Shown here piece after piece: positions 7,548 through 17,745 of a DNA stretch of 64,000 bases. The notes beneath the pieces were generated by a model that did no database searches, had not been told where the DNA came from, and saw nothing but the letters and a program-made list of their open reading frames with translations. A program made the translations under genes and the position numbers. The stretch is from Flavobacteriaceae bacterium (lineage in GTDB: Bacteria; Bacteroidota; Bacteroidia; Flavobacteriales; Weeksellaceae), in the NCBI GenBank assembly GCA_030538275.1, contig JAUNUH010000010.1:1-64000 (forward strand), given 5' to 3'. How positions within the stretch are numbered: the first letter of the stretch is position 1; every line of letters begins with the position of its first letter.

Positions 7548-9470
7548 ATGGAAAAAATACTCAAGGTAAACCTACCCGAGGGTTCTTTGGAGAACAAATG
7601 GACAAATTACAAGGCCAACGCAAAATTGGTGAGCCCTAACAACAGAAAAAATCTGGAAATTATCGTAGTTGGCACTGGATTAGCCGGTGCTTCACTTGCA
7701 GCCTCACTTGCAGAAATGGGATATGAGGTGAAAGCATTTTGCTTTCAGGACAGTCCGCGTAGAGCGCATTCCGTAGCAGCACAAGGTGGCGTGAATGCGG
7801 CAAAAAATTATAAAAATGACGGTGATAGTGTTTACAGAATGTTTTATGACACGATAAAAGGTGGTGACTTTCGTGCGCGCGAAGCCAATGTGTATCGACT
7901 TGCAGAATGTTCGGCATCCCTTATTGATCAAGCTGTGGCACAGGGTGTTCCATTTGGCAGAGAATACGGTGGATATCTACGAAACCGTTCTTTTGGCGGA
8001 GTACAAGTGTCGCGTACTTTTTATGCTCGTGGGCAAACGGGTCAACAATTACTATTAGGCTCCTATCAAGCGATGATGAGGCAGGTAAATTTGAATAAAG
8101 TAAAACTATATTCCCGTCATGAAATGCTTGATTTAGTTGTTGTAGAAAACAAGGCAAAAGGTATTATTGTAAGAAATCTCGATACGGGTGTTATAGAACG
8201 TCATGGAGCTCATGCGGTGGTATTGGCAACCGGTGGTTTTGGTAAAATTTATTATCTGTCAACCTTGGCCATGGGGTGTAATGCTTCGGCCATTTGGCGT
8301 GCACATAAAAAAGGTGCCTATTTGGCCAATCCCAGCTGGACACAAATTCATCCCACAAGTTTGCCTCAAAGTGGTTCATATCAATCAAAACTCACCCTCA
8401 TGTCTGAGTCCTTAAGAAATGACGGTCGTATTTGGGTTCCGAACGATGAAAATGAAACACGTCATCCCAATGAAATTCCAGAAAAAGAACGAGATTATTA
8501 TTTGGAAAGAAAATATCCTTCATTTGGAAATCTTGCTCCTCGTGATATTGCAAGTAGAGCTGCCAAAGAGCAAATTGACAGCGGAAAAGGCGTTGGAGCA
8601 TTAAAAAATGCCGTATATCTAGATTTCAAAAAAGCTATCGAAGAAAATGGGCGCAAAACGATAGAGGAAAGGTACGGAAACCTTTTCAGCATGTACGAAA
8701 AAATTACGGGAATCAATGCTTATTCAGAACCAATGAAAATTTCTCCTTCGGCGCATTTTTCTATGGGTGGATTGTGGGTTGATTATGAATTAATGACATC
8801 AATTCCAGGCTTGTTTGCCATTGGAGAAGCCAATTTCTCTGATCATGGCGCCAATCGATTAGGCGCTAATTCTCTATTGCAAGCTTGTGTTGATGGGTAT
8901 TTTGTTGCTCCTTATACGATTCAGAATTATTTGTCTGATCTGATACGAGAACCCAAAACAGATACGGCACATCCAGCCTTTGATTTGGCTGAAAATGAAG
9001 TAAAAAATCAATTAAAACGACTGGTATCAATAAATGGAAATAAAACTGCAGACGAGTTTCATCGAGAATTAGGGAAAGAATTATATGATAAATGTGGTTT
9101 GGCCAGATCTGCACAAGGATTACAAGATGCTATCATTCGAATTCGTGAATTAAGAAAAGAGTTTCATAGAGATTTAAAAGTTCCGGGAAGTGTAGAAACG
9201 GTCAATTCTGAATTGGAAAAAGCCGGTCGGGTTCTGGATTATTTAGAATTGGCTGAGTTGATGTGTCTGGATGCCTTGCAGCGCAATGAGTCTTGCGGAG
9301 CCCACTTCAGAATAGAATATCAAACAGAGGATGGAGAAGCCAAGCGAGATGATGAAAATTTCCAATATTCTGCCGTTTGGGAATGGAGCGGAAATCCCGA
9401 AAGACCTGTTTTGAATAAGGAACCTCTCGAATTTGAATTCATTGTACCCACCATAAGAAGTTATAAATAA
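7548..9470 (+). CDS. sdhA: Succinate dehydrogenase/fumarate reductase flavoprotein subunit
   Basis: A 640-residue FAD subunit, the normal length for the b558-type complex. The dinucleotide motif [10 protein letters not shown] is at about residues 42-51, and the FAD-attachment region [17 protein letters not shown] at about 65-82 includes the histidine usually linked covalently to FAD. The capping domain and the active-site stretch (HPTSLPQSG around 268; [10 protein letters not shown] near the C-terminal third) are intact. It oxidises succinate to fumarate in the TCA cycle, or the reverse under anaerobiosis. The FumC and AspA encoded in this window act on the same fumarate pool. Confidence 0.96.
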   Translation: MEKILKVNLPEGSLENKWTNYKANAKLVSPNNRKNLEIIVVGTGLAGASLAASLAEMGYEVKAFCFQDSPRRAHSVAAQGGVNAAKNYKNDGDSVYRMFYDTIKGGDFRAREANVYRLAECSASLIDQAVAQGVPFGREYGGYLRNRSFGGVQVSRTFYARGQTGQQLLLGSYQAMMRQVNLNKVKLYSRHEMLDLVVVENKAKGIIVRNLDTGVIERHGAHAVVLATGGFGKIYYLSTLAMGCNASAIWRAHKKGAYLANPSWTQIHPTSLPQSGSYQSKLTLMSESLRNDGRIWVPNDENETRHPNEIPEKERDYYLERKYPSFGNLAPRDIASRAAKEQIDSGKGVGALKNAVYLDFKKAIEENGRKTIEERYGNLFSMYEKITGINAYSEPMKISPSAHFSMGGLWVDYELMTSIPGLFAIGEANFSDHGANRLGANSLLQACVDGYFVAPYTIQNYLSDLIREPKTDTAHPAFDLAENEVKNQLKRLVSINGNKTADEFHRELGKELYDKCGLARSAQGLQDAIIRIRELRKEFHRDLKVPGSVETVNSELEKAGRVLDYLELAELMCLDALQRNESCGAHFRIEYQTEDGEAKRDDENFQYSAVWEWSGNPERPVLNKEPLEFEFIVPTIRSYK

Positions 9471-9471
9471 T

Positions 9472-10227
9472 ATGAAAATTTATCTAAAAATTTGGCGACA
9501 AGAAAACCACAATTCTCCTGGAAAGTTTAAAGCTTATGAACTCGATGGCGTGAGCTCTGATATGTCTTTTCTTGAAATGCTCGACATGCTGAATTTTCAA
9601 TTGATAAAATCAGGAGAAATACCTGTCGAATTCGATCACGACTGTCGCGAAGGTATTTGCGGACAATGCGGAATGATGATTAATGGAATTGCGCACGGTC
9701 CGCTCAAAAACACTACCACATGTCAATTGCACATGCGTAGCTTTACGGATGGCGAAACTATTTATTTGGAACCCTTTCGGTCAACGGCTTTTCCTATCAT
9801 TCGTGATTTGAAAATAGACCGTTCGGCTTTGGATCAAATTATTGCTGCGGGCGGTTACATTTCTGTAGATACGGGTCAGGCACCAGAGGCCAATAGTATC
9901 CCTGTTACGTATCAAGAAGCAGAGGATGCCTTTGATGCAGCAGCCTGCATAGGTTGTGGTGCGTGTGTTGCCACATGTAAAAATGCAAGTGCAGCTTTAT
10001 TTACTTCGGCCAAAATAGGACATTTTGTTCATTTACCTCAAGGGCAAAAAGAAACGGCCCAAAGGGTTGTAAATCTGGTAAATGAAATGGAAAAACTGGG
10101 ATTTGGTCATTGTACCAACACCGAAGCATGCCAGGTGGAATGCCCACAGGATATTTCTGTATTAAATATTGCACGAATGAATTATGAATATAACAAGGCA
10201 AAAGTCCTCATCAAAAGCAGAAATTAA
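9472..10227 (+). CDS. sdhB: Succinate dehydrogenase/fumarate reductase iron-sulphur subunit
   Basis: A 251-residue protein with the full iron-sulphur set: the [2Fe-2S] site CREGICGQCG with a later Cys (about residues 58-84), the [4Fe-4S] motif CIGCGACVATC (about 159-169) and the C-terminal CTNTEACQVECP motif (about 212-223) for the third cluster. It passes electrons from the FAD subunit to the cytochrome b anchor. It starts one base after the sdhA stop codon, ending the sdhCAB operon. Confidence 0.96.
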   Translation: MKIYLKIWRQENHNSPGKFKAYELDGVSSDMSFLEMLDMLNFQLIKSGEIPVEFDHDCREGICGQCGMMINGIAHGPLKNTTTCQLHMRSFTDGETIYLEPFRSTAFPIIRDLKIDRSALDQIIAAGGYISVDTGQAPEANSIPVTYQEAEDAFDAAACIGCGACVATCKNASAALFTSAKIGHFVHLPQGQKETAQRVVNLVNEMEKLGFGHCTNTEACQVECPQDISVLNIARMNYEYNKAKVLIKSRN

Positions 10228-10305
10228 TAGAAAATTAAAACGATATTAAAATTTCGTTTACAGATTATTTCATGTTTTTTGAAATTAAAAGACATAATAT
10301 ATTCA

Positions 10306-10313
10306 TAAATTTG
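10306..10313 (+). promoter_or_regulatory. -7 element directly in front of the NDH-2 gene
   Basis: TAAATTTG is a perfect TAnnTTTG match, but it ends only 4 bases before the ATG. A TTTG at 10278-10281 lies upstream with a rather long 24-base spacer. If used, transcription would begin at about the A of the start codon, giving a leaderless mRNA. Confidence 0.4.
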
Positions 10314-10317
10314 GTTC

Positions 10318-11580
10318 ATGAAAGAGCCTAAAAAAGTTGTTGTAATTGGCGGAGGATTTGCCGGACTAGAAGTTGTAAAATACTTGAATAAATCTGATCG
10401 ATTTGATGTAACTCTTGTAGATTTAAACAATTACAACTTTTTCCCACCATTGTTGTATCAAGTGGCTGCAGGATTCATGGAGCCGTCTGCCATCAGTTAT
10501 CCCTTCAGAAAAATTTTGCGAAATCAAAAAACCCGATTCAGAATGGCGGGGCTTGAAAAGGTGGTTCCAGAAGAAAACAAAGTAATTTTATCCAATGGTG
10601 AGTTAAATTATGACATTTTGATTATGGCCACAGGTGCCGAATCCAATTTCTTTGGAAATCAAAGTATAGAGCAGGGCTCATTACCTATGAAAACCATTTC
10701 CGATGCACTTACCTTGAGAAACACTTACCTTTTACGATTAGAAAGAGCTTCTCGCATGACTGATCCTGAACAAAGGAAAAAACTCTTGTCCTATGTAATT
10801 GCCGGGGCTGGACCTACAGGTGTAGAATTATCTGGAATCTTTGCAGAAATGCGTAAAAATATTCTTGAAAAAGACTTTCCCGAGTTGAAAAATGAAGATT
10901 TAGGTGAAATCTATCTCATAGATGGGCAAAGCTCTGTATTGGCTGCAATGAATTCAAAATCACAGAAATACACGCATGAAAAATTACTGAAATTAGGTGT
11001 TAATATCAAATTAAATACTTTGGTAAAGGAATTTAAAGATGATATTGTTTATTTATCAGACGGGAGCGAAATTCCTTGTAGAAACTTAATTTGGGCGGCT
11101 GGCATTATATCTAAAGTCTTTGAAGGATTCAAGCCAGAGAATTTTGGTACAGGGCGTAGATTACGTGTCAATCCTTATAATTTGGTAGAAGGATACGATA
11201 ATATTTTTGCTATTGGAGACACTGCGCTCATGCAGAGCGATTCTGGCTACCCCGAGGGTCACCCACAATTGGCACAGCCTGCTATACAACAAGGTCGTAA
11301 TTTGGGAAAGAATTTAATACAAGAATCAGGCGATTGGAAGGAATTTGTTTATAAAGATGTAGGCTCTATGGCCATTATTGGTCGCAATCAGGCGGTTGCA
11401 GATATTCCACGACCCAAAATCAGTTTCACGGGTTTTCCGGCTTGGTTTATTTGGGTTTTTGTACACATCATGTCATTGGTAAATTTCAGAAATAGATTGC
11501 GTGCACTCTATGACTGGACAGGATATTACATAAGAAAGGACCAATCCTTCCGCATGATAATTCGGCCTAGAAATGATTGA
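10318..11580 (+). CDS. ndh: Type II NADH:quinone oxidoreductase (NDH-2)
   Basis: A 420-residue FAD-dependent pyridine nucleotide oxidoreductase. The N-terminal FAD motif VVVIGGGFAGLEVVKYL (about residues 7-23) is followed by NYNFFPPLLYQVAAG, characteristic of NDH-2. The NADH-binding motif AGAGPTGVELSG is at about 161-172, the second FAD motif around AIGDTALM at about 300, and there is a C-terminal hydrophobic membrane-binding segment (GFPAWFIWVFVHIMS, about 375-390). It transfers electrons from NADH to quinone without proton pumping. It follows sdhCAB and so complements the electron-entry functions there. Confidence 0.9.
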   Translation: MKEPKKVVVIGGGFAGLEVVKYLNKSDRFDVTLVDLNNYNFFPPLLYQVAAGFMEPSAISYPFRKILRNQKTRFRMAGLEKVVPEENKVILSNGELNYDILIMATGAESNFFGNQSIEQGSLPMKTISDALTLRNTYLLRLERASRMTDPEQRKKLLSYVIAGAGPTGVELSGIFAEMRKNILEKDFPELKNEDLGEIYLIDGQSSVLAAMNSKSQKYTHEKLLKLGVNIKLNTLVKEFKDDIVYLSDGSEIPCRNLIWAAGIISKVFEGFKPENFGTGRRLRVNPYNLVEGYDNIFAIGDTALMQSDSGYPEGHPQLAQPAIQQGRNLGKNLIQESGDWKEFVYKDVGSMAIIGRNQAVADIPRPKISFTGFPAWFIWVFVHIMSLVNFRNRLRALYDWTGYYIRKDQSFRMIIRPRND

Positions 11581-12774
11581 TTAAAATTTGGCAACAATTC
11601 CCAGTCGATAAAACCATTTCCCTTCTGGCATCAAATCTTCACTTGCCAATCCGCTATAATAACGCATTCCAAGTCGTATAAAAAGTAAGGATAATTCGCC
11701 GCCGGCATAATAGCCCAATTGTCGTTTATCCAGCGGTGCAAGATATTTTTTGGCAGTAATATCGGTTGTAAGGCCTGCTCCAGCAACTAATTGAACTTGA
11801 TTTTCATAATAACCGGTAAAGCGAATTTCAGGACCCAAATTCACAAAACTTTTCTTAAGTCCAAATTCTTTATCCTTCAAACTCAGGTAACTTGCTGCTG
11901 CATAATAATTGAGGGTTCTGCGTTTGGCCACTCTTGTTTGGAACAACCGCTGTGCAGCATATACTTCAAAATTAAATCCACGTGTATCCATTTCACGATA
12001 ATTGTAATCGCGGATCAATTTTAAATTATTGGTTGTGAGATAAACACCGAAATCCGTACCTGGATTATTGGTAAATATTTTGAAATTATTCTGCTCCAAA
12101 CTTCCCAAATCTTTTCTTTGGTTGTGAATAGAGGAATATTGATCAAAATAGGTTTGCAATCGATTCATTTCAGTCAAAAACATATTATTTTCACTTTCGT
12201 CGTGAATTGAGGTTGCAAAGAAATGCGCTACATCACGCATAAGTTTATCTTTACTTTTTTGAGCGTTTTGATGAACCTTGCCTAATAAATCCTTGGAATG
12301 AGGCAAAATTATTTCTGAAATAAATAAGTTCAATTCTTGCGGAGGCAATTGTTTTAATCGTATTAAATCTTCCTCTGCCGTTACAAAATGGTGTAATAAT
12401 TCGGTTCGATAAAATGGTTGATTTACAGGTTTATATCCCCTGTTTAGTATTTTTCGTTTCTGCTCCAAATTCTTATAAAACTGATTCAAAGATCGCGCAA
12501 CATCTTGTTCCAGCGCACGATAAGAATAGGCGTAAAGTATTTCTGATGCATTGAGATCTTCTGGCGTTAAATATTTCGGGTGCTTCAATTTTTTCATTTC
12601 TCCCGAAATTAGAACTTCGTTGAAAGCCAGTTTATTCAATCTCACCCAAACTTCTACGGTATGATCGCTTTCATTAAAAATTAAAATTTGGTCATCATCT
12701 TGTTTTATTTTCACCTCTTGCGCAAAACACCATGGAATCAGAAACAGAGGCAAATATTTCAAAAAAAATTTCAT
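11581..12774 (-). CDS. Exported protein of unknown function with a probable C-terminal beta-barrel
   Basis: I do not recognise this 397-residue protein. It has a signal peptide (about residues 1-18, cleaved near CFAQ), a short beta-rich N-terminal part that includes a possible EVWVRLNKLAF strand, and a charged helical middle (about 75-215). The last 170 residues have alternating hydrophobic/polar strands rich in Tyr, Gly and Arg, ending in KF. A terminal aromatic residue and that alternation are typical of outer-membrane barrels. It converges exactly on the NDH-2 stop (11580/11581), so no space is left for a terminator. No neighbour suggests a role. Confidence 0.6.
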   Translation of the reverse strand: MKFFLKYLPLFLIPWCFAQEVKIKQDDDQILIFNESDHTVEVWVRLNKLAFNEVLISGEMKKLKHPKYLTPEDLNASEILYAYSYRALEQDVARSLNQFYKNLEQKRKILNRGYKPVNQPFYRTELLHHFVTAEEDLIRLKQLPPQELNLFISEIILPHSKDLLGKVHQNAQKSKDKLMRDVAHFFATSIHDESENNMFLTEMNRLQTYFDQYSSIHNQRKDLGSLEQNNFKIFTNNPGTDFGVYLTTNNLKLIRDYNYREMDTRGFNFEVYAAQRLFQTRVAKRRTLNYYAAASYLSLKDKEFGLKKSFVNLGPEIRFTGYYENQVQLVAGAGLTTDITAKKYLAPLDKRQLGYYAGGELSLLFIRLGMRYYSGLASEDLMPEGKWFYRLGIVAKF

Positions 12775-12849
12775 AATCTATTAATCGAAAATTCAAATAT
12801 AATATTGTTGCAATTGTTTGGTTTAACTTATTATTACAACAAACTATTT

Positions 12850-14289
12850 CTACGGATTACTTGCTGTTTCATCTAATTGATTATTCAATTCTCGTGGTTG
12901 AATCATATTTTCTGGCTTGAGCACTTCGTCCAATTTTTCGCGACTCATCAACTTTTTTTCTAGAATAAGCTCGTACACACTTTTGTTGTTTGCCAGTGCT
13001 TCTTGGGCCACTTGTGTTGCCACCTCATATCCTAGATAGGGATTGAGTGCAGTAACCAATCCTATGCTATTCATTACCAACTCCTTGGCCCTTTCACTGT
13101 TGGCTGTAATTCCATCAACACATTTTTCTCTCAAGGTTTTCATCCCGTTTTTCAAGAATTCTATATTTTCGAATAAGGTCATAGCCATCACGGGTTCCAT
13201 TACATTGAGTTGGAGTTGACCTGCTTCTGCTGCCATACCAATGCAAAAATCATTTCCAATGATGCGAAAAGCTATTTGGTTTACCACTTCTGGAATAACA
13301 GGATTCACCTTACCAGGCATGATAGATGAACCGGGTTGAATGGCAGGTAAATTAATTTCATTGATTCCAGTTCTAGGTCCTGAAGATAATAATCGCAGGT
13401 CATTGCAAATCTTGGAAAGCTTGATAGCCAACCTTTTAATGGCGCCAGAAGAAGATACATATACGCCTGTATCATGGGTAGCTTCTATCAAATTGGGAGC
13501 GGTACGAATTTGAAATCCTGTAATATCTGCTAGAAATTTACGGCAGAGTTCGGCATAAGCAGGTGCCGTATTAATTCCTGTACCGATGGCAGTTGCGCCC
13601 ATATTTATTTCTAAAAGAAAATTTTGATGATAGGAAAGGTTGTTTATTTCTTCTTCTAAATTATAGGCAAAAGCTTCGAACTCCTGTTCCAGCGTCATGG
13701 GAACAGCATCTTGTAATTGCGTTCGTCCCATTTTGATTATATTTTTGAATTCTAATGATTTGGAACGAAACGATTGAATAAGTAATTTTAATTCTTTTTC
13801 TAATTCAGAAATACTACGATACAAGCCAATATTCAATGCAGATGGGTAAGCGTCATTGGTTGATTGTGAAAGGTTTACATGATTATTGGGGTGACAATAC
13901 TCGTATTGCCCCTTTTTATGCCCCAGGATTTCCAAGGCAATATTGGCAATGATTTCATTGGCCGCCATATTGGTAGAAGTACCTGCACCACCTTGCATCA
14001 TATCCAAATCAAATTCTTGGTTGAACTTGCCAGATTTTACTTTATGACAGGCTTGAATGATGGCATCTGCAATTTGATTATTTAAAATTCCGAGTTGTAG
14101 ATTGGCTTTAGCAGCAGCTTCTTTAATTTCTGCGAGTGCGTAAATAAATTCGGGAAAATGCCAAACTCTTGAACGACTGATGCGAAAATTTTCCATGGCG
14201 CGCAATGTTTGAACACCATAATAGGCATTTGCATCGATTTCTTTTTCTCCAATCAGGTCTTTTTCTATTCTGATTTTTATTTTTTTCAT
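12850..14289 (-). CDS. aspA: Aspartate ammonia-lyase
   Basis: A 479-residue member of the aspartase/fumarase superfamily. The signature [11 protein letters not shown] lies at about residues 323-333. The N-terminal YYGVQTLRAMENF motif and GGAGTSTNMAANE are aspartase-like rather than fumarase-like (compare fumC in this window, with [12 protein letters not shown] and [12 protein letters not shown]). It converts L-aspartate to fumarate and ammonia, linking amino-acid breakdown to the TCA cycle. A putative TACCTTTA -7 element on the minus strand lies at 14307-14314, about 18 bases before the start. Confidence 0.93.
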   Translation of the reverse strand: MKKIKIRIEKDLIGEKEIDANAYYGVQTLRAMENFRISRSRVWHFPEFIYALAEIKEAAAKANLQLGILNNQIADAIIQACHKVKSGKFNQEFDLDMMQGGAGTSTNMAANEIIANIALEILGHKKGQYEYCHPNNHVNLSQSTNDAYPSALNIGLYRSISELEKELKLLIQSFRSKSLEFKNIIKMGRTQLQDAVPMTLEQEFEAFAYNLEEEINNLSYHQNFLLEINMGATAIGTGINTAPAYAELCRKFLADITGFQIRTAPNLIEATHDTGVYVSSSGAIKRLAIKLSKICNDLRLLSSGPRTGINEINLPAIQPGSSIMPGKVNPVIPEVVNQIAFRIIGNDFCIGMAAEAGQLQLNVMEPVMAMTLFENIEFLKNGMKTLREKCVDGITANSERAKELVMNSIGLVTALNPYLGYEVATQVAQEALANNKSVYELILEKKLMSREKLDEVLKPENMIQPRELNNQLDETASNP

Positions 14290-14493
14290 TCATGAATTTT
14301 GTTGGATAAAGGTAAATAAATAAATTTTTTTCTGTTTGATTTTGATTTAATTTAACTTAAATCCTTCAGGAATAGGCTTACAATCAATTCAAAAAACAAA
14401 ATTCATCTTGCTTTTTGAAAAAATAGGCAGAAAGAACTTTTGGATGCGATGCGGGGTTTTATTTTTTGGTAAAATAGTAAAACGGAGCGCAAC

Positions 14494-14714
14494 AGGGACA
14501 GTAGCAGAAATCCTTGTATTGCTTCTTTGACCTATGGGTGGAATTTTTGGATCACTTCGAAATTCAAAAATATCGATGGCATTAAAATTCCAAGCAAAGC
14601 AATACAAGATTGGAGCGTATGGCCCGGTCCCGTCCCATCAAAGCGCAAGGGTTATATGGCGTTGCGTTGGGTGGTTATTTTCTTTGATGGGGCGGGAGTT
14701 GCCCAAAAAAACAA
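14494..14714 (-). repeat. Structured 3'-end repeat element, copy A
   Basis: This element fills the right half of the 429-bp gap between aspA and the carboxylase beta gene; the left half (14290-14493) is AT-rich and holds only the aspA promoter region. Two nested hairpins are visible: 14509-14524 with 14597-14611 (one bulged base), and 14634-14643 with 14682-14691, the latter enclosing CGCAA/TTGCG. Conserved blocks GATTGGAGCGTATGGCCCGG (14608-14627) and GCGGGAGTTGCCCAAAAAAAC (14692-14712) recur in altered form in copies B (37350-37556) and C (57930-58086). On the minus strand it starts within a few bases of the stop codon of the gene ending at 14719. Confidence 0.55.
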
Positions 14715-14718
14715 TCGT

Positions 14719-16260
14719 TTATAATGGAATATTACCGTGTTTTCTATCGGGTAAATTTACTTTTTTGTTTTCTAACATGGCAAAACCTTTGATGAGTTTG
14801 CGTCGTGTTTCTTTGGGCAAAATGACTTCATCTATAAATCCGCGTTCGGCTGCTGAGTATGGATTTGCGAATAAATCGGCGTATTCTGCTTCTTTTTCTT
14901 TCCATTTGGCTTCGGGATTTTCTGCTTCTGAAATTTCTTTTTTGAATATAATTTCTGCTGCTCCTTTGGCGCCCATTACTGCGATTTCTGCGGTGGGCCA
15001 GGCAAAGTTCAAATCGGCTTTGATGTGCTTGGAGTTCATAACATCGTATGCGCCGCCGTAGGCCTTGCGGGTGATAACGGTGATGCGCGGCACGGTGGCT
15101 TCACTAAATGCATAGAGTAGCTTGGCGCCATGAACAATGATGCCGTTCCACTCTTGATCGGTTCCTGGCAAAAACCCTGGAACGTCTTCTAGAACGAGCA
15201 TAGGAATATTGAAACAATCACAAAACCGGACAAATCTGGCGGCTTTTTTGGAGCTGTTCACGTCGAGAACGCCTGCCAAATACATAGGGTTGTTGGCGAT
15301 GATTCCGATGGATTTCCCGGCAAGTCTTGCAAATCCTACGATGATATTTTCGGCGTGGTCTTTATGAATTTCGAACCAAGAATCTGGATCGATAATATGC
15401 TGAATGACTTCGTGCATATCATAGGGTTTTGCGGAAGAATCGGGGATAATATTCATGAGCTCTTCGCGCATTTCGTCTTGTAAAGTATAAGGAATTTTTT
15501 TGGGTTTTTCTTTGTTATTCTGGGGGATATAACTCAATAATTTTTTGATATCTTCTAGGCAATCTACATCGTTGGCAGAGACAGTATGTGCAACGCCAGA
15601 TTTGGTGCTGTGCGTGCTTGCGCCACCCAATTCTTCTGATGTAACCTCTTCGTTTGTAACGGTTTTCACAACGTTGGGCCCTGTAACAAACATATAACTA
15701 GTATCTTGCACCATCATCGTGAAATCTGTGATGGCGGGAGAGTACACCGCTCCACCGGCGCATGGGCCCATGATGGCAGAAATTTGTGGAATAACGCCGC
15801 TGGCTTGTACATTTCTATAAAAAATATCTGCATATCCACCGAGCGAGCGCACGCCTTCTTGGATACGTGCGCCTCCAGAGTCGTTGAGCCCGATAACGGG
15901 TGCACCGACATCCAGTGCCATATCCATGATTTTGCAAATTTTTTCGGCATGTGTTTCTGAAAGTGAGCCTCCAAAAACGGTGAAATCTTGTGCAAAAATG
16001 TACACCAAACGGCCGTTGATTGTGCCATAGCCAGTAATTACGCCGTCTCCATAAATTTTTTGATTTTCCATTCCGAAATCCTTGGTTCGGTGGGTAACTA
16101 GCGCTCCAATTTCTTCGAAAGAACCTTCGTCTAATAAGTAAAGGACTCTTTCTCTTGCCGTAAGTTTTTTCTTATTATGCTGATTTTCAATTCTTTTATG
16201 GCCTCCACCCAGTAGAGATTGTTGAATTTTTTCTTGAAATATTTTAATTTGGGATTCCAT
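14719..16260 (-). CDS. Acyl-CoA carboxylase carboxyltransferase (beta) subunit
   Basis: A 513-residue biotin-dependent carboxyltransferase of the propionyl-/methylmalonyl-CoA carboxylase type, with N-terminal and C-terminal crotonase-like halves. Recognisable motifs are [12 protein letters not shown] (about residues 123-134), which binds the acyl-CoA, and a second GG-rich stretch [12 protein letters not shown] (about 399-410). The length matches PccB. It is the last gene of an operon with the biotin carboxylase (6-bp gap) and carrier protein. With the PrpE-like half of the fused synthetase at 54.0 kb, propionyl-CoA is a plausible substrate, giving methylmalonyl-CoA, but acetyl-CoA cannot be excluded. 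Confidence 0.9.
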   Translation of the reverse strand: MESQIKIFQEKIQQSLLGGGHKRIENQHNKKKLTARERVLYLLDEGSFEEIGALVTHRTKDFGMENQKIYGDGVITGYGTINGRLVYIFAQDFTVFGGSLSETHAEKICKIMDMALDVGAPVIGLNDSGGARIQEGVRSLGGYADIFYRNVQASGVIPQISAIMGPCAGGAVYSPAITDFTMMVQDTSYMFVTGPNVVKTVTNEEVTSEELGGASTHSTKSGVAHTVSANDVDCLEDIKKLLSYIPQNNKEKPKKIPYTLQDEMREELMNIIPDSSAKPYDMHEVIQHIIDPDSWFEIHKDHAENIIVGFARLAGKSIGIIANNPMYLAGVLDVNSSKKAARFVRFCDCFNIPMLVLEDVPGFLPGTDQEWNGIIVHGAKLLYAFSEATVPRITVITRKAYGGAYDVMNSKHIKADLNFAWPTAEIAVMGAKGAAEIIFKKEISEAENPEAKWKEKEAEYADLFANPYSAAERGFIDEVILPKETRRKLIKGFAMLENKKVNLPDRKHGNIPL

Positions 16261-16266
16261 GAGATA

Positions 16267-17706
16267 TTATTTGGGTAAACGTAGAATTTTTTGACTTTCC
16301 AGATAGTGTTTCAATGCCATTTGTGCGGCTAAGCGTGCTTCTACGGCAGATTTTTCTTTAATTTCGTCTGCATTGTAATATTTTTTTACAAATTGGGTAT
16401 CAAAGTTTCCAGAAGTAAATGCGGGATGCTCAAAAACAAATTTCCCAAAGGCTAAGGTTGTTTCTACGCCTTCTACTTCAAAATTATTTATAGCCTCTAT
16501 CATATTTGCAATAGCTTGTTCACGGTTTTGTCCGTAGGTGATAAGTTTGGCTAGCATAGGGTCGTAATAAATCGGCACTTCCATTCCTTCTTCGAATCCG
16601 TTATCTACGCGTATATGTTTTCCTTGTGGAATTTGGTAAACCTCTAAGTTTCCGACGCTGGGTAGGAAATCATTGGCTGGATCTTCGGCATATACTCTCA
16701 ACTCAAGTGCATGTCCTTGAATTTGAAGGTCATTTTGTTCAAATGGAATTTTTTCTCCTCTCGCAATTCTAATTTGTAATTCGACAAGATCTTTTCTTGT
16801 AATCATCTCTGTAACAGGATGTTCTACTTGCAATCTTGTATTCATTTCTAGAAAATAAAAATTTTGATTTTCATCGAGCAGAAACTCTACGGTTCCGGCT
16901 CCAACATAGTTACAAGCTTTGGCCACGTTTACAGCGGCCTCTCCCATGGCTTTTCTGGTTTGGGCTGATAATGCGGCAGAGGGTGCTTCTTCAATTACTT
17001 TTTGATGTCTTCTTTGTATGCTGCATTCACGTTCGAACATATGTACCACATTACCAAAAGTATCTGCTAGAACTTGAATTTCTATATGTCTGGGAGAGGC
17101 AACATATTTTTCGATAAAGACAGATCCATCACCAAAGGCTGATGTGGCTTCTGAAATGGCGCGTTGCATTTGGCTAGGCAATTCTTCGGGGTTTTCTACA
17201 ACACGCATGCCTTTTCCACCGCCGCCTGCCGATGCCTTGATAAGAATAGGAAAACCAATATCATTGGCAATTTCTTGTGCTTTTTCAATACTCACAATGG
17301 CTTCTTCGATGCCGGGAACCATGGGAATATTGTATTCTTTCACTGCTTCTTTGGCTGCGAGTTTGCTGCCCATGATTCTGATGGCATGTGGTCTTGGACC
17401 AATAAAAGTGATACCGTTTTTTTCTGTTAATTCAGCAAAATCGGCATTTTCGCTTAAAAATCCGTAACCGGGGTGTATTCCATCCACGCCAAGCTGTAAG
17501 GCGGCTTCAATGATTTTATCTGCTCGTAGATAAGACTCTGCCGAAGGTGGTGGGCCTAGACACACGGCTTCATCTGCATAGCGTACATGTGGCGCATTAC
17601 GGTCTGCTGTTGAATAAACTGCAACAGTTTTGATTCCCATCTTTCGTGCGGTTTTCATGACACGAATTGCAATTTCTCCCCGATTTGCAACTAGTATTTT
17701 TTTCAT
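16267..17706 (-). CDS. accC: Biotin carboxylase subunit of acyl-CoA carboxylase
   Basis: A 479-residue ATP-grasp biotin carboxylase. The start KKILVANRGEIAIRV is diagnostic. The glycine-rich ATP loop KASAGGGGKGMRVV is at about residues 158-171, the ERECSIQRRHQK motif at about 225-236, and the catalytic region EMNTRLQVEHPVTE at about 287-300. It carboxylates the biotin on the carrier protein encoded just upstream, using ATP and bicarbonate. Being free-standing rather than fused to the carrier, it matches the three-gene arrangement frequent in Bacteroidetes. Confidence 0.93.
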   Translation of the reverse strand: MKKILVANRGEIAIRVMKTARKMGIKTVAVYSTADRNAPHVRYADEAVCLGPPPSAESYLRADKIIEAALQLGVDGIHPGYGFLSENADFAELTEKNGITFIGPRPHAIRIMGSKLAAKEAVKEYNIPMVPGIEEAIVSIEKAQEIANDIGFPILIKASAGGGGKGMRVVENPEELPSQMQRAISEATSAFGDGSVFIEKYVASPRHIEIQVLADTFGNVVHMFERECSIQRRHQKVIEEAPSAALSAQTRKAMGEAAVNVAKACNYVGAGTVEFLLDENQNFYFLEMNTRLQVEHPVTEMITRKDLVELQIRIARGEKIPFEQNDLQIQGHALELRVYAEDPANDFLPSVGNLEVYQIPQGKHIRVDNGFEEGMEVPIYYDPMLAKLITYGQNREQAIANMIEAINNFEVEGVETTLAFGKFVFEHPAFTSGNFDTQFVKKYYNADEIKEKSAVEARLAAQMALKHYLESQKILRLPK

Positions 17707-17745
17707 ATTGTTTAAAAAAAGTAAAAGAATTTAGAAAATAGTTAA

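Noticed and set aside
14534-15061. A 175-residue open frame on the plus strand across repeat copy A and the 3' end of the carboxylase gene
   Set aside because: Most of it is antisense to the carboxyltransferase gene; the rest is the structured repeat.
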